Shown: one piece after another, positions 61,642-64,000 of the stretch
How the letters are laid out: each line of letters starts with the position of its first letter
How positions within the stretch are numbered: position 1 is the stretch's first letter
Source: Pantoea agglomerans NBRC 102470
GTDB taxonomy: Bacteria; Pseudomonadota; Gammaproteobacteria; Enterobacterales; Enterobacteriaceae
Assembly (NCBI RefSeq): GCF_001598475.1
Contig: NZ_BCZA01000004.1
Location: 1 to 64,000 of the forward strand
DNA: 64,000 nucleotides
Direction: 5' to 3'
Position numbers and translations under genes: made by a program
The notes under the pieces: model-generated
The model's database searches: none
Told to the model about the DNA's origin: nothing
Seen by the model: the letters and a program-made list of their open reading frames with translations, nothing else

Positions 61642-62313
61642 TCAGGCGATATTGAGATATTTATGGGTCTGCATCGACAGACGCCAGTTACGGGCAATGC
61701 AGGTCTCAATACAGAGCCGGGTTGCATCATCTTTGCGGCTGATTGGCTGCAGGGCGATGATACGCGCTTTGGTGTCATCAATGCCTGCCAGCAGCCGATC
61801 CAGCGCTTCCACATCACGCTCGCGCGCTACCGGATGCTTGATTTCATCGGCCCGGCTCAGCGCCTGGGGCAGAACATCGTAGCCGCCGCGCATGTTGACC
61901 TTCGGCGAGACGGTCACCCAGGTCCGTTCGGAACAGTGGATCTCGTGGGTTCCGCTGGTCTCAATCTGGCACTGGAAACTGTGCTGCTCCAGCGCAGTGG
62001 TTAACGGACGCAGATCGTAAATCGCAGGTTCACCGCCGGTGATCACCACATGACGCGCCGTCCAGCCCTGCTGCGCAATGGCACTCACCAGGGTCGCCGC
62101 GTCGGCATCACCCCAGGCGTCGCTTTCCACCGTCTTGATCAAAATATCGCCCAGCGACGTTTCCCGATCTGTCCGCTTTTCCCAGGTGTGTTTGGTATCG
62201 CACCAGCTACAGCCCACCGGGCATCCCTGCAAACGAATGAAAATGGCAGGCACGCCGGTGTAATAACCTTCGCCCTGCAGTGTCTGGAACATTTCGTTAA
62301 TCGGGTATTGCAT
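61642..62313 (-). CDS. queE: 7-carboxy-7-deazaguanine synthase QueE
   Basis: QueE is the radical SAM enzyme that contracts carboxytetrahydropterin to 7-carboxy-7-deazaguanine for queuosine. The 223 residues equal E. coli, with the cluster motif CPVGCSWCD (CxxxCxxC, near 31-38), VVITGGEPAIYDL and VSPKVNMRGGY. Start MQYPINEMFQTLQGEG chosen by homology; 33 codons of open frame upstream are unlike the family. Confidence 0.97.
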   Translation of the reverse strand: MQYPINEMFQTLQGEGYYTGVPAIFIRLQGCPVGCSWCDTKHTWEKRTDRETSLGDILIKTVESDAWGDADAATLVSAIAQQGWTARHVVITGGEPAIYDLRPLTTALEQHSFQCQIETSGTHEIHCSERTWVTVSPKVNMRGGYDVLPQALSRADEIKHPVARERDVEALDRLLAGIDDTKARIIALQPISRKDDATRLCIETCIARNWRLSMQTHKYLNIA

Positions 62314-62413
62314 TACGGACTCGCTTGAAAAAAACAGGGCGCTGATTATGGCAGATTTGCCGCGCAGCTCAACCACGCGTTGTGCCTTTTCTCCGCGCCG
62401 GACAAAACACAAA

Positions 62414-62643
62414 TGAGGGGCTTCAGACGGCTGACAGGCTCAGAACGTGGATGGCCAGGACCGAAGAGCAAAGCGTCCCGCGCTCAGGACAAAAACGCCG
62501 GAAGCGTTTTTGAACAACGCAAAACGTTGTCCCGGTAACGGGCGTACCTCAGGGATGAGGTGCGTAATCGCGCGGACCCGGCCGGCAGAGATGCCGCTTT
62601 GGCGATCGGGCCTTTCCATCTGCGTCTGCACACCGCCACCAAC
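62414..62643. other. Hairpin-rich intergenic segment between queE and eno
   Basis: Four hairpins follow each other within 75 bp: AAAAACGC/GCGTTTTT (62491-62511), ACAACG/CGTTGT (62514-62530), CCCG/CGGG (62531-62542) and GCGTACCTCA/TGAGGTGCGT (62541-62564). No credible gene is present; open frames on both strands are compositionally odd. It may be a dispersed palindromic repeat, a structured RNA, or the 3' region of an eno transcript that reads through its terminator. Confidence 0.5.
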
Positions 62644-62669
62644 AAAAAGCCCCGCACAAGGCGGGGCTT
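62644..62669 (-). terminator. eno intrinsic terminator
   Basis: On the minus strand AAGCCCCGC-CTTGT-GCGGGGCTTTTT, an 8-bp GC-rich stem with a T tract, lies 45 bases past the eno stop. Confidence 0.9.
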
Positions 62670-62713
62670 CAGAGGCCGATGATGTCACTTAGCGCGACAT
62701 CAACGCACAGTCA

Positions 62714-64000
<1,287 letters not shown>

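Noticed and set aside
62440..62692. Frames of 81-82 codons on both strands between queE and eno
   Set aside because: They overlap each other and the hairpin run and eno terminator, with no homology I can recognise.

Overview
The window is a piece of chromosome from an enterobacterium, most likely Pantoea (Erwiniaceae). Three things point there: near-uniform similarity of the proteins to Escherichia coli housekeeping proteins, a 16S 5' region of Pantoea agglomerans type, and cysG placed directly ahead of cysDNC. No prophage, insertion sequence, integrase, CRISPR array or toxin-antitoxin pair is visible. Most of it is conserved backbone in E. coli order, with two accessory blocks.

Layout. 1-900: start of a 16S gene (minus) with its P1/P2 promoters. 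943-10500: clpB, pgeF, rluD, bamD, raiA, the pheL-pheA attenuated unit, and tyrA-aroF. 10789-14933: a GNAT acetyltransferase, the rpsP-rimM-trmD-rplS operon and ffh. 15100-20560: ypjD-corB, luxS, the small RNA micA, gshA, and yqaA-yqaB. 21022-22011: a tRNA operon (Ser-GCU, then three Arg-ACG) with three spacer repeats that carry the tRNA 3' end. 22203-27699: csrA, alaS, recX, recA (LexA box) and pncC. 27805-30006: accessory block 1 (tam, a KDG-aldolase-like gene, yjdM). 30087: mltB. 31319-40477: accessory block 2, respiratory nitrate reductase narGHJI with transporter narK and response regulator narL. 40784-50446: mutS, rpoS, nlpD, pcm, surE, truD, ispF, ispD, ftsB, ygbE. 50501-60873: sulfate assimilation, cysGDNC and cysJIH, with iap and a YciI-like gene between. 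61173-64000: queD, queE and eno, which runs off the right edge.

How the genes work together. cysDN and cysC activate sulfate to APS and PAPS, cysH reduces PAPS to sulfite, cysJI reduces sulfite to sulfide, and cysG supplies the siroheme that CysI needs. narK imports nitrate and exports nitrite for NarGHI; a perfect FNR box sits before narK. pheA, tyrA and aroF cover entry into and the Phe/Tyr branches of aromatic synthesis, with a Phe-rich leader peptide and TyrR-like boxes as visible control.

The observation most worth checking is that rpoS (sigma S) has an in-frame amber codon at codon 44 in an otherwise full-length, well conserved 330-codon frame. Next are the narL gene with no narX beside it, the very short narK-narG spacer lacking an FNR box, the tRNA-derived spacer repeats, and an Iap homologue with altered metal-site residues. 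I found no convincing wholly new system.
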